The notes: a model not told the origin generated them from the letters alone. Positions 1-5,912 are shown, counted from the stretch's first letter. The stretch is DNA of 6,744 nt from Candidatus Bathyarchaeota archaeon (GCA_020356305.1 CP070636.1:1575937-1582680), one strand, 5' to 3'. Numbers and translations are program-made.

Positions 1-186
1 AAGATAATGGGTGACAGCAAGATTGTGGTAAAGGGTGAAGACGTGATTATCCAAGGAATCAACATCGAAGACGTCGGTCAAACAGCCGCAAACATTGAGA
101 GCGCAACGAAGGTAAAAAACAAGGATCCACGGGTATTTCTCGACGGCATCTATGTCTATGAGCAGTACGAAGGGATGGAAGCGTGA
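1..186 (+). CDS. rpl6: Ribosomal protein L6 (uL6), C-terminal end, cut by window start
   Basis: This is the last 61 residues of archaeal large-subunit protein uL6, which binds 23S rRNA near the sarcin-ricin loop at the factor-binding side of the 50S subunit. The frame starting at base 1 reads without stops to TGA at 184-186. It carries the family's C-terminal signature: a beta-rich [10 protein letters not shown] stretch, then [13 protein letters not shown] and [14 protein letters not shown], which matches the usual archaeal pattern of a DVGQ helix followed by a DPRVFxDGIY terminus. The 5' part lies outside the window. The stop overlaps the GTG start of L32e by four bases, so translation is probably coupled. 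The identification is secure from both motif and operon position. Confidence 0.95.
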   Translation, partial: KIMGDSKIVVKGEDVIIQGINIEDVGQTAANIESATKVKNKDPRVFLDGIYVYEQYEGMEA

Positions 187-680
187 AGAAAGAGGAAGAG
201 CCAGCGAAGTCTGCCAGAGAACGAGCTCTTGCCGAGCGGAAGCGCGTCAAAAGCAGGAAACCCCACTTCAGGCGACAGGAGAGTTGGCGGTACAAACGAG
301 TAGATGAGAGCTGGAGAAAACCCCGCGGCTTGGACAGCAAAATGCGCAAGAAAGTGAAAGGTTGGCCTAAGTCCCCAGCGATTGGCTATCGAGGTCCCAA
401 GGAGACGAGGAGACTTCATCCCTCCGGATACGTTGAGGTTCTCATTCGAAACGTAGACGACGTCAGTGGGATTGACCCCGAGACACAAGCTGTTAGAATT
501 GGTCACACAGTTGGAGCTAGGAAGAGAGTTGAGATTTTGGCTAGGGCTGACGAGTTAGGGATCCACGTTCTCAATCCGAGAGTGACTGAAGAAGCGGTTG
601 AGGAGGAACTCGAGGAGGAGGAACGTGCAGAAGAAGAGGAGGAGGCGGAATCCGCCGAGGAGAGTGAAGAGGAAAGGTGA
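183..680 (+). CDS. rpl32e: Ribosomal protein L32e (eL32) with long acidic C-terminal tail
   Basis: This is a 165-residue eL32 protein, a 50S component found only in archaea and eukaryotes. The start is GTG at 183, inside the GTGA overlap with the L6 stop, and GGGATGG just upstream gives a weak ribosome-binding site. A basic N-terminal region (about 1-60) precedes the conserved core at 61-132, which includes [20 protein letters not shown] and a segment ending [22 protein letters not shown]. After residue 135 the chain becomes a roughly 30-residue tail made almost entirely of Glu with a few Ala and Ser, unlike the basic body. A tail of this kind is not needed for the fold and is probably disordered. 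It is followed by L19e with another GTGA overlap. Confidence 0.95.
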   Translation: MKKEEEPAKSARERALAERKRVKSRKPHFRRQESWRYKRVDESWRKPRGLDSKMRKKVKGWPKSPAIGYRGPKETRRLHPSGYVEVLIRNVDDVSGIDPETQAVRIGHTVGARKRVEILARADELGIHVLNPRVTEEAVEEELEEEERAEEEEEAESAEESEEER

Positions 681-1129
681 GTCTTAGGAGTCAACGTCGC
701 TTGGCCGCCGAGCTTTTGAAGGTTGGCGAAGGTCGGGTTTGGATTGACCCTGAGCGAATCGACGATGTTGAGGCGGCGATTACTAGAGAAGAGATTCGAA
801 AGTTGATTCATGAAGGTGCAATTCAGAGCCGTCCCAAGCAGGGTGTGAGTCGCAGTCGAGCAAAGGCTTTGCATGAGAAGAGGAGAAGAGGGTTAAGTAG
901 GGGACCGGGGCGAAAGAGTGGATCTGATAGAACGAGGATTTCTAAAAAGCAAGCCTGGATGATTAGAATCAGGGCTTTGCGGAAGAAACTGCGTGACATG
1001 AAGGCAAATCGTGTTATCACAGAAAGTGTCTATCGTCGACTCTATGCCATGGCGGGCAGCGGAGTGTTTGAATCGACAGCCGAATTAGAGCGCTACGTAG
1101 AAACTCGTGGCCTAGGAAGAAAAAGATAA
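677..1129 (+). CDS. rpl19e: Ribosomal protein L19e (eL19)
   Basis: This 150-residue protein is the usual size for archaeal eL19, a 50S protein of archaea and eukaryotes that helps form an intersubunit bridge. The GTG start at 677 overlaps the L32e TGA (GTGA), and the purine run GAAGAGGAAAG just before can serve as the ribosome-binding site. Family motifs are clear: LRSQRRLAAELLKVG at the N-terminus, VWIDPERIDDVEAAITREEIRKLI, the basic hinge SRSRAKALHEKRRRG with GRKSG, and the helical C-terminal half with WMIRIRALRKKLRD and YRRLYAMAGSGVF. Lysine is written mainly AAG here (9 AAG, 3 AAA), opposite to L18 downstream. It is the last gene of the upstream half of the split operon. A T-rich patch at 1142-1147 could end transcription, but this is weak. 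Confidence 0.95.
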   Translation: MSLRSQRRLAAELLKVGEGRVWIDPERIDDVEAAITREEIRKLIHEGAIQSRPKQGVSRSRAKALHEKRRRGLSRGPGRKSGSDRTRISKKQAWMIRIRALRKKLRDMKANRVITESVYRRLYAMAGSGVFESTAELERYVETRGLGRKR

Positions 1130-1404
1130 GCTGCCGTCACTCGTTTTTAGATGATCTTCGTCCATTTTCTCTAAATATATTTCAGGTTCCCAGAGTTCGA
1201 CGCGTGTAGAAAGTATTCCGACGATTGCACATTCTTCGCAGAATGGAGCTCCACACGCGCAATTTCTTTTCAACAGTTTCCATATTTGACAAGTTTTGTG
1301 TTCACGTTTCCAAACTAGTTCTTATGTCGTCAGGATTATGTCCACTTCGAATCCGCATTCTTCCGTAATCTGGTCTTTCCAGCATCCCCAACAAAGATCG
1401 TCAT
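1112..1404 (-). pseudogene. Decayed small cysteine-rich (probable zinc-binding) gene, antisense in the L19e-L18 gap
   Basis: On the minus strand one reading frame looks strongly protein-like but is broken. It runs DDLCWGCWKDQITEEC and on to a TAA at 1322-1324. It then stays open for 69 more codons, containing REHKTCQIW, CACGAPFCEEC (1261-1229) and ELWEPEIYLEKMDEDHL, and stops at TAG 1112-1114 inside the end of rpl19e. Paired CxxC, CxC and CxxC motifs suggest zinc binding. An ATG at 1404-1402 lies 12 bases after GGAG (1420-1417), but it is one base out of frame with the DDLCWGC reading, as if one base had been lost after ATG. An alternative is an upstream ATG at 1472 (MNEEKTLLL) joined by a one-base shift. 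With at least one nonsense codon and one frameshift I call it a pseudogene. A 53-codon product from TTG 1273 cannot be excluded. I do not recognise the family. Confidence 0.5.
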
Positions 1405-1604
1405 ACTACGTGTACTCTCCTTTGGAAATCTCGTCTCAGCACGCAGAGCAATAGAGTTTTTTCTTCGTTCATTATCCCGTGCGTATGCGTATCGAAAAAA
1501 AACGGGTAGGGGAGAGGGGGTATTAAGAATTAGATGCATACAAATTTTTGGCAATCGTTGGCAGGACCGAAGACACACAGGGACGCACAGAAAGAGAAAG
1601 AAAC
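1405..1604. other. Gap sequence between the antisense remnant and the L18 promoter
   Basis: No gene is supported here beyond a short minus-strand frame (ATG at 1472) that may be the 5' end of the decayed antisense gene. Visible features are a tandem GCGTAT repeat near 1481-1492, a run of eight A at 1495-1502 and a G-rich block at 1504-1520 (G runs of 3, 4 and 5). Read on the minus strand, the last two are a C/T tract followed by T8, which could stop minus-strand transcription. No tRNA-like structure was seen. Confidence 0.4.
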
Positions 1605-1612
1605 TTTATAAG
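1605..1612 (+). promoter_or_regulatory. TATA box for the L18-S5-L30 transcript
   Basis: TTTATAAG with a purine-rich AAAGAAA upstream that could act as BRE. Archaeal spacing would put the transcription start near 1633-1637, giving a leader of about 40 bases that contains AAGAAGGAAA as a ribosome-binding site before ATG 1678. This promoter explains how the downstream half of the split operon can be expressed separately. Confidence 0.6.
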
Positions 1613-1677
1613 TTCAACTGCATCCACACAAGTGAAAAACAGACAACCTAGGAAGACCAAAAGAAGGAAATTAAACC

Positions 1678-2280
1678 ATGGCGAAAGGTCCCACGTACCG
1701 CGTTCCTTTCCGAAGACGAAGACAAGGAAAAACCAATTATCAAAAAAGAAAAGCCCTCATCCTATCAAGACGACTCAGGCTAGTAGTAAGAGGGACCCAA
1801 AAACATACATTGATTCAATTCATCAAAGCCAAAACAACCGGAGACGAGGTAGTCGTTTCAGCCCACTCGCAAGAACTAACAAAAAACTACGGATGGAAAG
1901 GAGGATGCGGAAACCTTCCAGCCGCCTACTTGACCGGACTTCTATGTGGCCTCAGAGCGACAGTGCACAATGTGAAAAGCGCGGTTCTGGACATGGGTCT
2001 ACAGTCAGTCTCAAAAGGCGCACGGGTCTTCGCCGCTCTGAAAGGCATCCTCGACGCAGGCGTCGCAATCCCACACAAAGAAAACATTTTACCTGACGAA
2101 ACAAGAATCCAAGGACAACACATTGCCGAATACGCAAAACAGTTGTCATTAGATCCAGAAGCCTATGAAAAACGGTTCGCTGAGTACCTATCTAGAAGCC
2201 TCCGTGCTGAACAGCTCCCTGAACACTTCTCCACAGTAAGAGAGAAAATATCCTCTTCATCTAAGGAGGAGAAAAAATGA
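1678..2280 (+). CDS. rpl18: Ribosomal protein L18 (uL18)
   Basis: This 200-residue archaeal uL18 binds 5S rRNA and anchors it in the central protuberance of the 50S subunit. The ATG at 1678 follows AAGAAGGAAA and the operon-internal promoter. Conserved blocks are the basic N-terminus YRVPFRRRRQGKTNYQKRKAL, the RLVVR strand that contacts 5S rRNA, IQFIKAKTTGDEVVVSAHSQEL, the YGWKGGCGNLPAAYLTGLL loop-helix and the archaeal C-terminal extension after about residue 140. Codon use is distinctive: 18 of 19 lysines are AAA. The single AAG (about 2264) falls in the Shine-Dalgarno sequence of the next gene. The TGA stop overlaps the S5 ATG (ATGA), so the two are translationally coupled. Confidence 0.96.
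   Translation: MAKGPTYRVPFRRRRQGKTNYQKRKALILSRRLRLVVRGTQKHTLIQFIKAKTTGDEVVVSAHSQELTKNYGWKGGCGNLPAAYLTGLLCGLRATVHNVKSAVLDMGLQSVSKGARVFAALKGILDAGVAIPHKENILPDETRIQGQHIAEYAKQLSLDPEAYEKRFAEYLSRSLRAEQLPEHFSTVREKISSSSKEEKK
2263..2270 (+). promoter_or_regulatory. Strong Shine-Dalgarno site for S5 inside the L18 coding end
   Basis: AAGGAGGA sits six bases before the S5 ATG at 2277 and encodes Lys-Glu-Glu near the L18 C-terminus. It fixes the S5 start and accounts for the only AAG lysine codon in L18. Confidence 0.8.
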
Positions 2281-2900
2281 CAACCCTCGAAGAAGAATGG
2301 AAACCTCGCACAAAACTCGGGAAAATGATCCTAGAAGGTAGCATCTCCTCCATGGAAGAAGTCTTCACAGAAGGACTGAAAATACGAGAACCCCAAATAG
2401 TAGACGTACTCATCCCAGACCTCCAAGAAGAAGTTGTCAACATAAACCTTGTGCAAAAACAGACGGACGCAGGTGAAAAATCTCAGTTCAAAGCCACCGT
2501 GGCTGTTGGAAACCGTGACGGATATATAGGCCTGGGCTCAAGAAGCGCACGACAAGTGCGTACCGCCATTGAAAAGGCCGCTATGGACGCACGTCTCAAA
2601 ATAACGCTTGTTCGACGAGGTTGTGGAAGCTGGCAGTGCGCTTGTGGTAGGCCACATTCTCTTCCCTTTGAGATTCGCGGGAAGTGCGGCGGAGTGGAAA
2701 TCGCACTCATTCCAGGTCCCCGCGGCCTAGGTGTTGTCGCGAATGAAGTGGGTAAAGTCATCTTGGGACTCGCCGGCGTCAAAGATTGTTGGACAAGAAG
2801 CTATGGTTCTACTAGGACTGTTCCTTCCTTCGCCTGCGCTGTCTTTCAAGCTCTTCGAAAAACTTATGACCTCATCACGCCGGCAGAGTGGGTAAAATAG
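2277..2900 (+). CDS. rps5: Ribosomal protein S5 (uS5)
   Basis: This 207-residue archaeal uS5 is a 30S protein near the mRNA entry channel that contributes to decoding fidelity. The ATG at 2277 overlaps the L18 stop and is served by a strong AAGGAGGA site. After an archaeal N-terminal extension (about 1-50), the RNA-binding domain spans about 54-117 and includes FKATVAVGNRDGYIGLGSRSA and the helix ARQVRTAIEKAA. The C-terminal domain includes RGCGSWQCACGRPHSLP, FEIRGKCGGVEIALIPGPRG, GLAGVKDCWTRSYGSTRT and the terminal helix. The cysteine-rich loop at 115-123 is the archaeal form of this segment and could bind metal, although this is not shown. It stops with TAG directly before the L30 ATG. Confidence 0.97.
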   Translation: MTTLEEEWKPRTKLGKMILEGSISSMEEVFTEGLKIREPQIVDVLIPDLQEEVVNINLVQKQTDAGEKSQFKATVAVGNRDGYIGLGSRSARQVRTAIEKAAMDARLKITLVRRGCGSWQCACGRPHSLPFEIRGKCGGVEIALIPGPRGLGVVANEVGKVILGLAGVKDCWTRSYGSTRTVPSFACAVFQALRKTYDLITPAEWVK

Positions 2901-3380
2901 ATGAAAGAAAGACGAAAATGCTTGGCCATAATTCGAGTTCGCGGAATGAGCGACGTTTTTCAAGAAGTAGAGGAAACATTGCAGATGCTTCACCTCACCC
3001 GCAACTGCCACGCCACCCTTATCGACAATCGCCCATCCTACCTCGGCATGCTGCGTAAGGCGAAAGACCACATCACGTGGGGGGAGATTTCGAAAGAGAC
3101 TGTGACACTCCTACTCAAGGAAAGAGGCAGAGTTATTGGTAACAAAAAACTGAGCGACGAATACATCAAAAAGGCAGGCTACAAATCTCTAGGCGACTTG
3201 GCTGAAGCCATACAAAAAACAACGGTTGAATACAGCAACCTTCCAAACATAAAGCCCATGTTTCGCCTTCACCCGCCAAAAAAGGGGTTCAAGGGACAAG
3301 TAAAAAAAAGCTACATTACTGGTGGCGTAACAGGATATAGGGGAGAGGCTATAAACGACCTTATAAGACGAATGATTTAG
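2901..3380 (+). CDS. rpl30: Ribosomal protein L30 (uL30, archaeal L7e type)
   Basis: This 159-residue protein is the long archaeal/eukaryal form of uL30, a 23S rRNA-binding protein. The N-terminal ferredoxin-like core is clear: CLAIIRVRGMSDVFQEVEET, then LHLTRNCHATLID and YLGMLRKAKDHITWGEI. The archaeal extension after about residue 60 includes LLKERGRVIGNKKL and ends with FRLHPPKKGFKGQVKKSY, GGVTGYRGEAINDLIRRMI. The ATG directly abuts the S5 TAG with no intervening base and there is no good ribosome-binding site, so it probably depends on reinitiation after S5. It ends with TAG at 3378-3380. The normal operon neighbours L15 and SecY do not follow. Confidence 0.95.
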   Translation: MKERRKCLAIIRVRGMSDVFQEVEETLQMLHLTRNCHATLIDNRPSYLGMLRKAKDHITWGEISKETVTLLLKERGRVIGNKKLSDEYIKKAGYKSLGDLAEAIQKTTVEYSNLPNIKPMFRLHPPKKGFKGQVKKSYITGGVTGYRGEAINDLIRRMI

Positions 3381-3454
3381 AGCATATTTTGGTAGTTACA
3401 TGGAAGTTTGCGTGTTTTCAAGCACGTGTGACTGTGACACAACAGCAACACAAC

Positions 3455-3462
3455 TTTAAATA
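3455..3462 (+). promoter_or_regulatory. TATA box for the zinc-ribbon gene
   Basis: TTTAAATA in an A/T-rich setting. Initiation about 25 bases downstream (near 3484-3487) gives a 12-15 base leader before ATG 3499. This argues against the earlier in-frame GTG at 3466, which would lie upstream of the transcript start. Confidence 0.55.
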
Positions 3463-3498
3463 TTTGTGTACACGATAAACATCCTGAGAGAAGAATTT

Positions 3499-3669
3499 AT
3501 GCCTTGGCGCAAAATCAAGGTTCGCAAAAGTGGCCGCAGACCTAAACAAGGATTGAAATGCGATAAGTGTAGTGAAAATCTGAAACCTGGAGAGGAGGCC
3601 TTCCACATTCGGCACACCCACCACGTAAAGTATCGGTGTTTCCGTTGTTTTGTGAGTATGTGGGTTTGA
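3499..3669 (+). CDS. Small zinc-ribbon protein, function unknown
   Basis: This is a 56-residue protein with a very basic N-terminus (residues 1-20, including KIKVRKSGRRPKQGLK) followed by one zinc-ribbon-like unit: Cys21-x-x-Cys24 and Cys47-x-x-Cys50, separated by 22 residues containing His36, His39, His41 and His42. Four cysteines would be enough for one tetrahedral Zn site. The basic arm suggests contact with nucleic acid or ribosomes, but that is inference. ATG 3499 is preferred over the in-frame GTG 3466 because a TATA box lies at 3455-3462 and GAGAG precedes the ATG at suitable distance. It is a separate unit downstream of the ribosomal operon and upstream of the M24 gene, each with its own promoter. 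I do not recognise a named family. Confidence 0.75.
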   Translation: MPWRKIKVRKSGRRPKQGLKCDKCSENLKPGEEAFHIRHTHHVKYRCFRCFVSMWV

Positions 3670-3736
3670 GGACCATAATGCGTGCACAATGAGATCGTTC
3701 AAAAGTACGTGATTCGCCTGCGACATATGAATAATG

Positions 3737-3744
3737 TTTTTATG
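3737..3744 (+). promoter_or_regulatory. TATA-like box for the M24 hydrolase gene
   Basis: TTTTTATG, about 75 bases before ATG 3819. The predicted start of transcription near 3765 leaves a leader of about 50 bases. The same octamer precedes the minus-strand winged-helix gene (5684-5677). Confidence 0.4.
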
Positions 3745-3806
3745 CGAAAAGGACTCTAGTTGCAGAGAATCAGGTTTTGCAACAAGTTGAGAGACAAAAT
3801 GTTTCT

Positions 3807-3813
3807 AGGAGGG
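3807..3813 (+). promoter_or_regulatory. Strong Shine-Dalgarno site that fixes the M24 start
   Basis: AGGAGGG five bases before ATG 3819. It decides for this ATG over the in-frame TTG at 3777, which has no such site. Confidence 0.75.
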
Positions 3814-3818
3814 AAAAG

Positions 3819-5072
3819 ATGACGGGTAAGAATAGCTCTAAGGAAATGATTCTCAAACATTGTTCGCCGCGAAAAGAGGTTCCTTTCTCTCAAAACGAGT
3901 ATCGAAAGCGGCTAGGTCGAGTTCGTGAGATAATGGCCCGAGAGAAGATCGATCTTCTCTTTTTGTCAGCTCCAGAGAGCCTCTTTTACATGAGCGGATA
4001 TCAAGCGGAATGGTATCAGTCCCAAAGCCCCGAGATATGGCCACCCGCCAGCGGAATTGCCATTCATGTGAATCGTGACGACTTCATACACTTCGACACT
4101 GAAGAGGAAGAGATCTTATGCCGTTATACTACCGTATCTCCCGACATTAGAATATATCGAGAGACGGCGGAAACTACTGGGATGCTTTCTTGGATAGTGC
4201 AAGAACTGAAGAAGGAAGGATGGCTTCCCGGAACCGTCGGCCTAGAAATGCGAAGTTATCGACCAACTCGAGCGGTTAGTGAATCAGTTCAGTCAGCGTT
4301 GGAAAAAGAAGGCTGCAGAGTGGTTGACGGAACGGATATTGTAAAGGAGGCGCGTGCCGTCAAGTCGCCTCAAGAGATCGCATATGTAGAGAAAGCGATG
4401 CAAATCGCAGAAATTGGCATGAAAGCGGCGATTGAATCAATAAGACCAGGGATGACTGAACTCCAAGTTTACGGTGAAATAGTCCACGCAATGGCAAAGG
4501 CGGGAGGCGAGAATCCGGGAATTCCTGTTCTCGTTACGTCTGGGCCTAAAAGTGCCTGTCTGCACGCGCTAGCAAGCCGAAAGAAGATTCAGAAAGGAGA
4601 GATTGTCAACGTTGACATCTGCGGCGTTTATAATCGATACCATGGTGATATAGCTCGAAGCCTTTCAATGGGAAAGCCAAATCCTGACGTAGCAAAAGTT
4701 GTTGAATTATCAGCAAGAGCGTTTGAAGTACTCGGCGATTTGATCAGACCAAATTTGCCAGTCTCTGAATTAAACCACACAATGAAGGCATACTATCAAG
4801 AGGCTGGGATATTGCAGGACAGATGGTGGGTCGGCGGCTACGAACTTGGAATAGCGTTCCCTCCTGATTGGGTGGGCGAGTTTGTTTTTGACCTGGATCT
4901 TGCTGCAGGAGACCAGCTGTTTGTCTCAGGAACAGTTGTCAACTACGAGAGCAATTTCTATCTTCCACACAAAGCTGGAGTATCATATCAAATCAACACG
5001 TTGATCTTTACGGAGGAACAGGCGAGAATTCTAGGTAAAATTCCGAATGACCTAGTTGTGATTGAAAGATAA
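3819..5072 (+). CDS. M24-family (pita-bread fold) hydrolase, creatinase/ectoine-hydrolase/Xaa-Pro peptidase-like
   Basis: This is a 417-residue cytosolic-looking protein with the two-domain layout of the M24 family. An N-terminal creatinase-type domain (about 22-175) includes YRKRLGRVREIMAREKIDLL and YMSGYQAEWYQSQSPE. The pita-bread catalytic domain (about 182-405) starts at VKSPQEIAYVEKAMQIAEIG. The Asp pair of the metal site is present as VDICGVYNRYHGD (Asp266, Asp277), and His249 lies in the substrate-side loop. The usual metal-ligand His is Tyr341 in GGYELGIAFPPDW. Glu377 may match the first Glu, but the final Glu position reads YQIN (390-393), so the site looks incomplete. GYxxGIxxPPDW resembles ectoine hydrolases and creatinases rather than prolidases. 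The substrate is therefore probably a small amide or cyclic compound and not certainly a dipeptide. No partner gene lies nearby. Confidence 0.85.
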   Translation: MTGKNSSKEMILKHCSPRKEVPFSQNEYRKRLGRVREIMAREKIDLLFLSAPESLFYMSGYQAEWYQSQSPEIWPPASGIAIHVNRDDFIHFDTEEEEILCRYTTVSPDIRIYRETAETTGMLSWIVQELKKEGWLPGTVGLEMRSYRPTRAVSESVQSALEKEGCRVVDGTDIVKEARAVKSPQEIAYVEKAMQIAEIGMKAAIESIRPGMTELQVYGEIVHAMAKAGGENPGIPVLVTSGPKSACLHALASRKKIQKGEIVNVDICGVYNRYHGDIARSLSMGKPNPDVAKVVELSARAFEVLGDLIRPNLPVSELNHTMKAYYQEAGILQDRWWVGGYELGIAFPPDWVGEFVFDLDLAAGDQLFVSGTVVNYESNFYLPHKAGVSYQINTLIFTEEQARILGKIPNDLVVIER

Positions 5073-5320
5073 TACCAATGTTCTGATCGAATTTTCGCTC
5101 TCGCGCGTTTAGTTCCTCTCGTGCATAATGTTTCCGGGTTTGATTTACGACGCGCGGACCTACAAGCGCTCGCAAGACAATTGACAAAGGTCTTCATGCT
5201 ATAGAGTTCCGCGAATTGATTTCTCATCTCGCGGAGAAGCCCCGTAAACCAAGAGCCGAGTCATACAATCGTTGCACTGTGCCGTTAGAAAGACGTCCCC
5301 CGCGCGCGCACACATGGATT
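5073..5320 (+). other. Convergent intergenic region, possibly with eroded coding sequence
   Basis: This lies between the stop codons of the M24 and winged-helix genes. Two plus-strand frames are open for unusually long without a start codon. One, in phase with the M24 gene, runs 5073-5204 and includes GFDLRRADLQALARQL. The other runs from 5144 and includes FRELISHLAEKPRKPRAES. A single frameshift near 5180-5204 would join them, which suggests a decayed gene of unknown family, but chance is possible. The region is also locally rich in CG dinucleotides (5296-5308). Confidence 0.25.
5208..5235. repeat. Inverted repeat, 7-bp arms, 14-base loop
   Basis: TCCGCGA at 5208-5214 pairs perfectly with TCGCGGA at 5229-5235. 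It sits between two convergent genes, where a two-way transcription end or a processing site is plausible. No T-run follows, so it is not a clear terminator. Confidence 0.4.
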
Positions 5321-5620
5321 TCAAGTCATAAGGACCTTGAGCTTACGGTAAGCGTCAAGAAATTCAACGCCCTTCCCTGAAGTCTTGAAAAAACCTGTTG
5401 TGTTGTTTCCTTTTTTTGAGACAAAAATTAGCATGTCCAACCCCACAAGAAGCTTCAAGTATGTTTGAAGTTGCTTGTAGCTGAGATTACATCTATACAT
5501 GATGCGCGTCTTTCTTGCTCCTTTATGTGCCTCATTCAAAATACTTGCCATAATATCTATCTCACTTCTAATCAGAAAACTACTGGATAACCCCAGCTTT
5601 GCTCCAAACCTACTCGGCAT
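5321..5620 (-). CDS. Archaeal winged-helix DNA-binding protein (COG3432/HTH_45-like)
   Basis: This is a 99-residue predicted transcription regulator. After a short lead, the winged helix reads RSEIDIMASILNEAHKGARKTRIMYR (H1 to start of H2), then NLSYKQLQTYLKLLVGLDML (H2-H3), a short wing (66-78) and the KTSGKGVEFLDAYRKLKVL terminal helix. This is the typical pattern of the small archaeal family in which KTRIMYRxNLSxxQLxxYL and TxKGxEFLxAY are the hallmarks. ATG 5620 was chosen because GGAG (5632-5629) lies eight bases upstream and a TATA-like octamer is suitably placed. The frame stays open upstream to 5803, but that part has no family similarity. Such proteins usually act as dimers on nearby promoters, and the target here is unknown. 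Confidence 0.8.
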   Translation of the reverse strand: MPSRFGAKLGLSSSFLIRSEIDIMASILNEAHKGARKTRIMYRCNLSYKQLQTYLKLLVGLDMLIFVSKKGNNTTGFFKTSGKGVEFLDAYRKLKVLMT

Positions 5621-5676
5621 CAAAAGAACTCCAAACGCATCATACCCCAAATGAAACGTTATGCCTGAAAAAGAGA

Positions 5677-5684
5677 CATAAAAA
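5677..5684 (-). promoter_or_regulatory. TATA-like box for the winged-helix gene
   Basis: On the minus strand this reads TTTTTATG, preceded by A/T-rich AAAATT. It would place the transcript start near 5656 with a leader of about 36 bases before ATG 5620. It is identical to the octamer before the M24 gene. Confidence 0.45.
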
Positions 5685-5726
5685 TTTTGTTGTACAAACA
5701 AAATAGAACAGCACAAGACATGGATA

Positions 5727-5822
5727 GTGACTGAGAAAGAACGACGGGAAAAACTAGAAGCATACTGATTTGACAATATCTCCGCGCGTTCCAAGGTCAT
5801 CAAATGGCATGGTTACGCCTAA
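5727..5822 (+). pseudogene. Possible interrupted short gene (in-frame TGA)
   Basis: From GTG 5727 the frame reads MTEKERREKLEAY, then TGA at 5766-5768, then 17 more codons (FDNISARSKVIKWHGYA) to TAA at 5820. Both sides have protein-like composition and share one frame, as if a Trp codon TGG had become TGA. No good ribosome-binding site precedes the GTG, and the length is so short that chance remains a serious alternative. It lies divergently upstream of the winged-helix gene. Confidence 0.22.
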
Positions 5823-5845
5823 TACAGACTCCCGTTTCATAGAAG

Positions 5846-5853
5846 TTAAATTT
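5846..5853 (+). promoter_or_regulatory. Candidate TATA box for the 44-codon gene
   Basis: TTAAATTT, with purine-rich AGAAG upstream. Initiation near 5875 would leave a leader of about 45 bases that carries the strong Shine-Dalgarno site at 5905-5912. Confidence 0.35.
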
Positions 5854-5904
5854 GATGAAATCGAAATCTCAGCTCAGTAAAGTGGCACGTGAGTCCCATC
5901 TTGG

Positions 5905-5912
5905 GGAGGTGA
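5905..5912 (+). promoter_or_regulatory. Near-perfect Shine-Dalgarno site with TTG start downstream
   Basis: GGAGGTGA matches the 3' end of archaeal 16S rRNA for its full length. Nine bases separate it from TTG 5922. This is the best ribosome-binding sequence in the window after AAGGAGGA of S5. Confidence 0.6.

Noticed and set aside
1230..1245. CATTCT-TCGC-AGAATG hairpin as a terminator for L19e
   Set aside because: It lies 100 bases after the stop, has no T-run, and falls in the codons for the CEEC motif of the antisense remnant, so it is more likely incidental.
1336..1578. Minus-strand 80-codon frame in the L19e-L18 gap
   Set aside because: Composition is not protein-like and the neighbouring frame holds the Cys-rich, better-composed sequence. 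Its ATG near 1404 shares the Shine-Dalgarno site, but the reading beyond is short and basic without motif.
1548..2096. Long plus-strand frame of 182 codons overlapping L18
   Set aside because: It is a shadow of L18 in another frame: extremely rich in Arg, Lys, Ser and Thr, with no family match, while L18 in its own frame is unmistakable.
5621..5803. N-terminal 61-codon extension of the winged-helix protein
   Set aside because: It has no family similarity, contains the likely TATA box, and the ATG at 5620 has its own GGAG site.
5853..5880. TGATGA-like box C of a C/D guide RNA
   Set aside because: No matching CTGA box D lies at the expected spacing and no terminal stem is visible.
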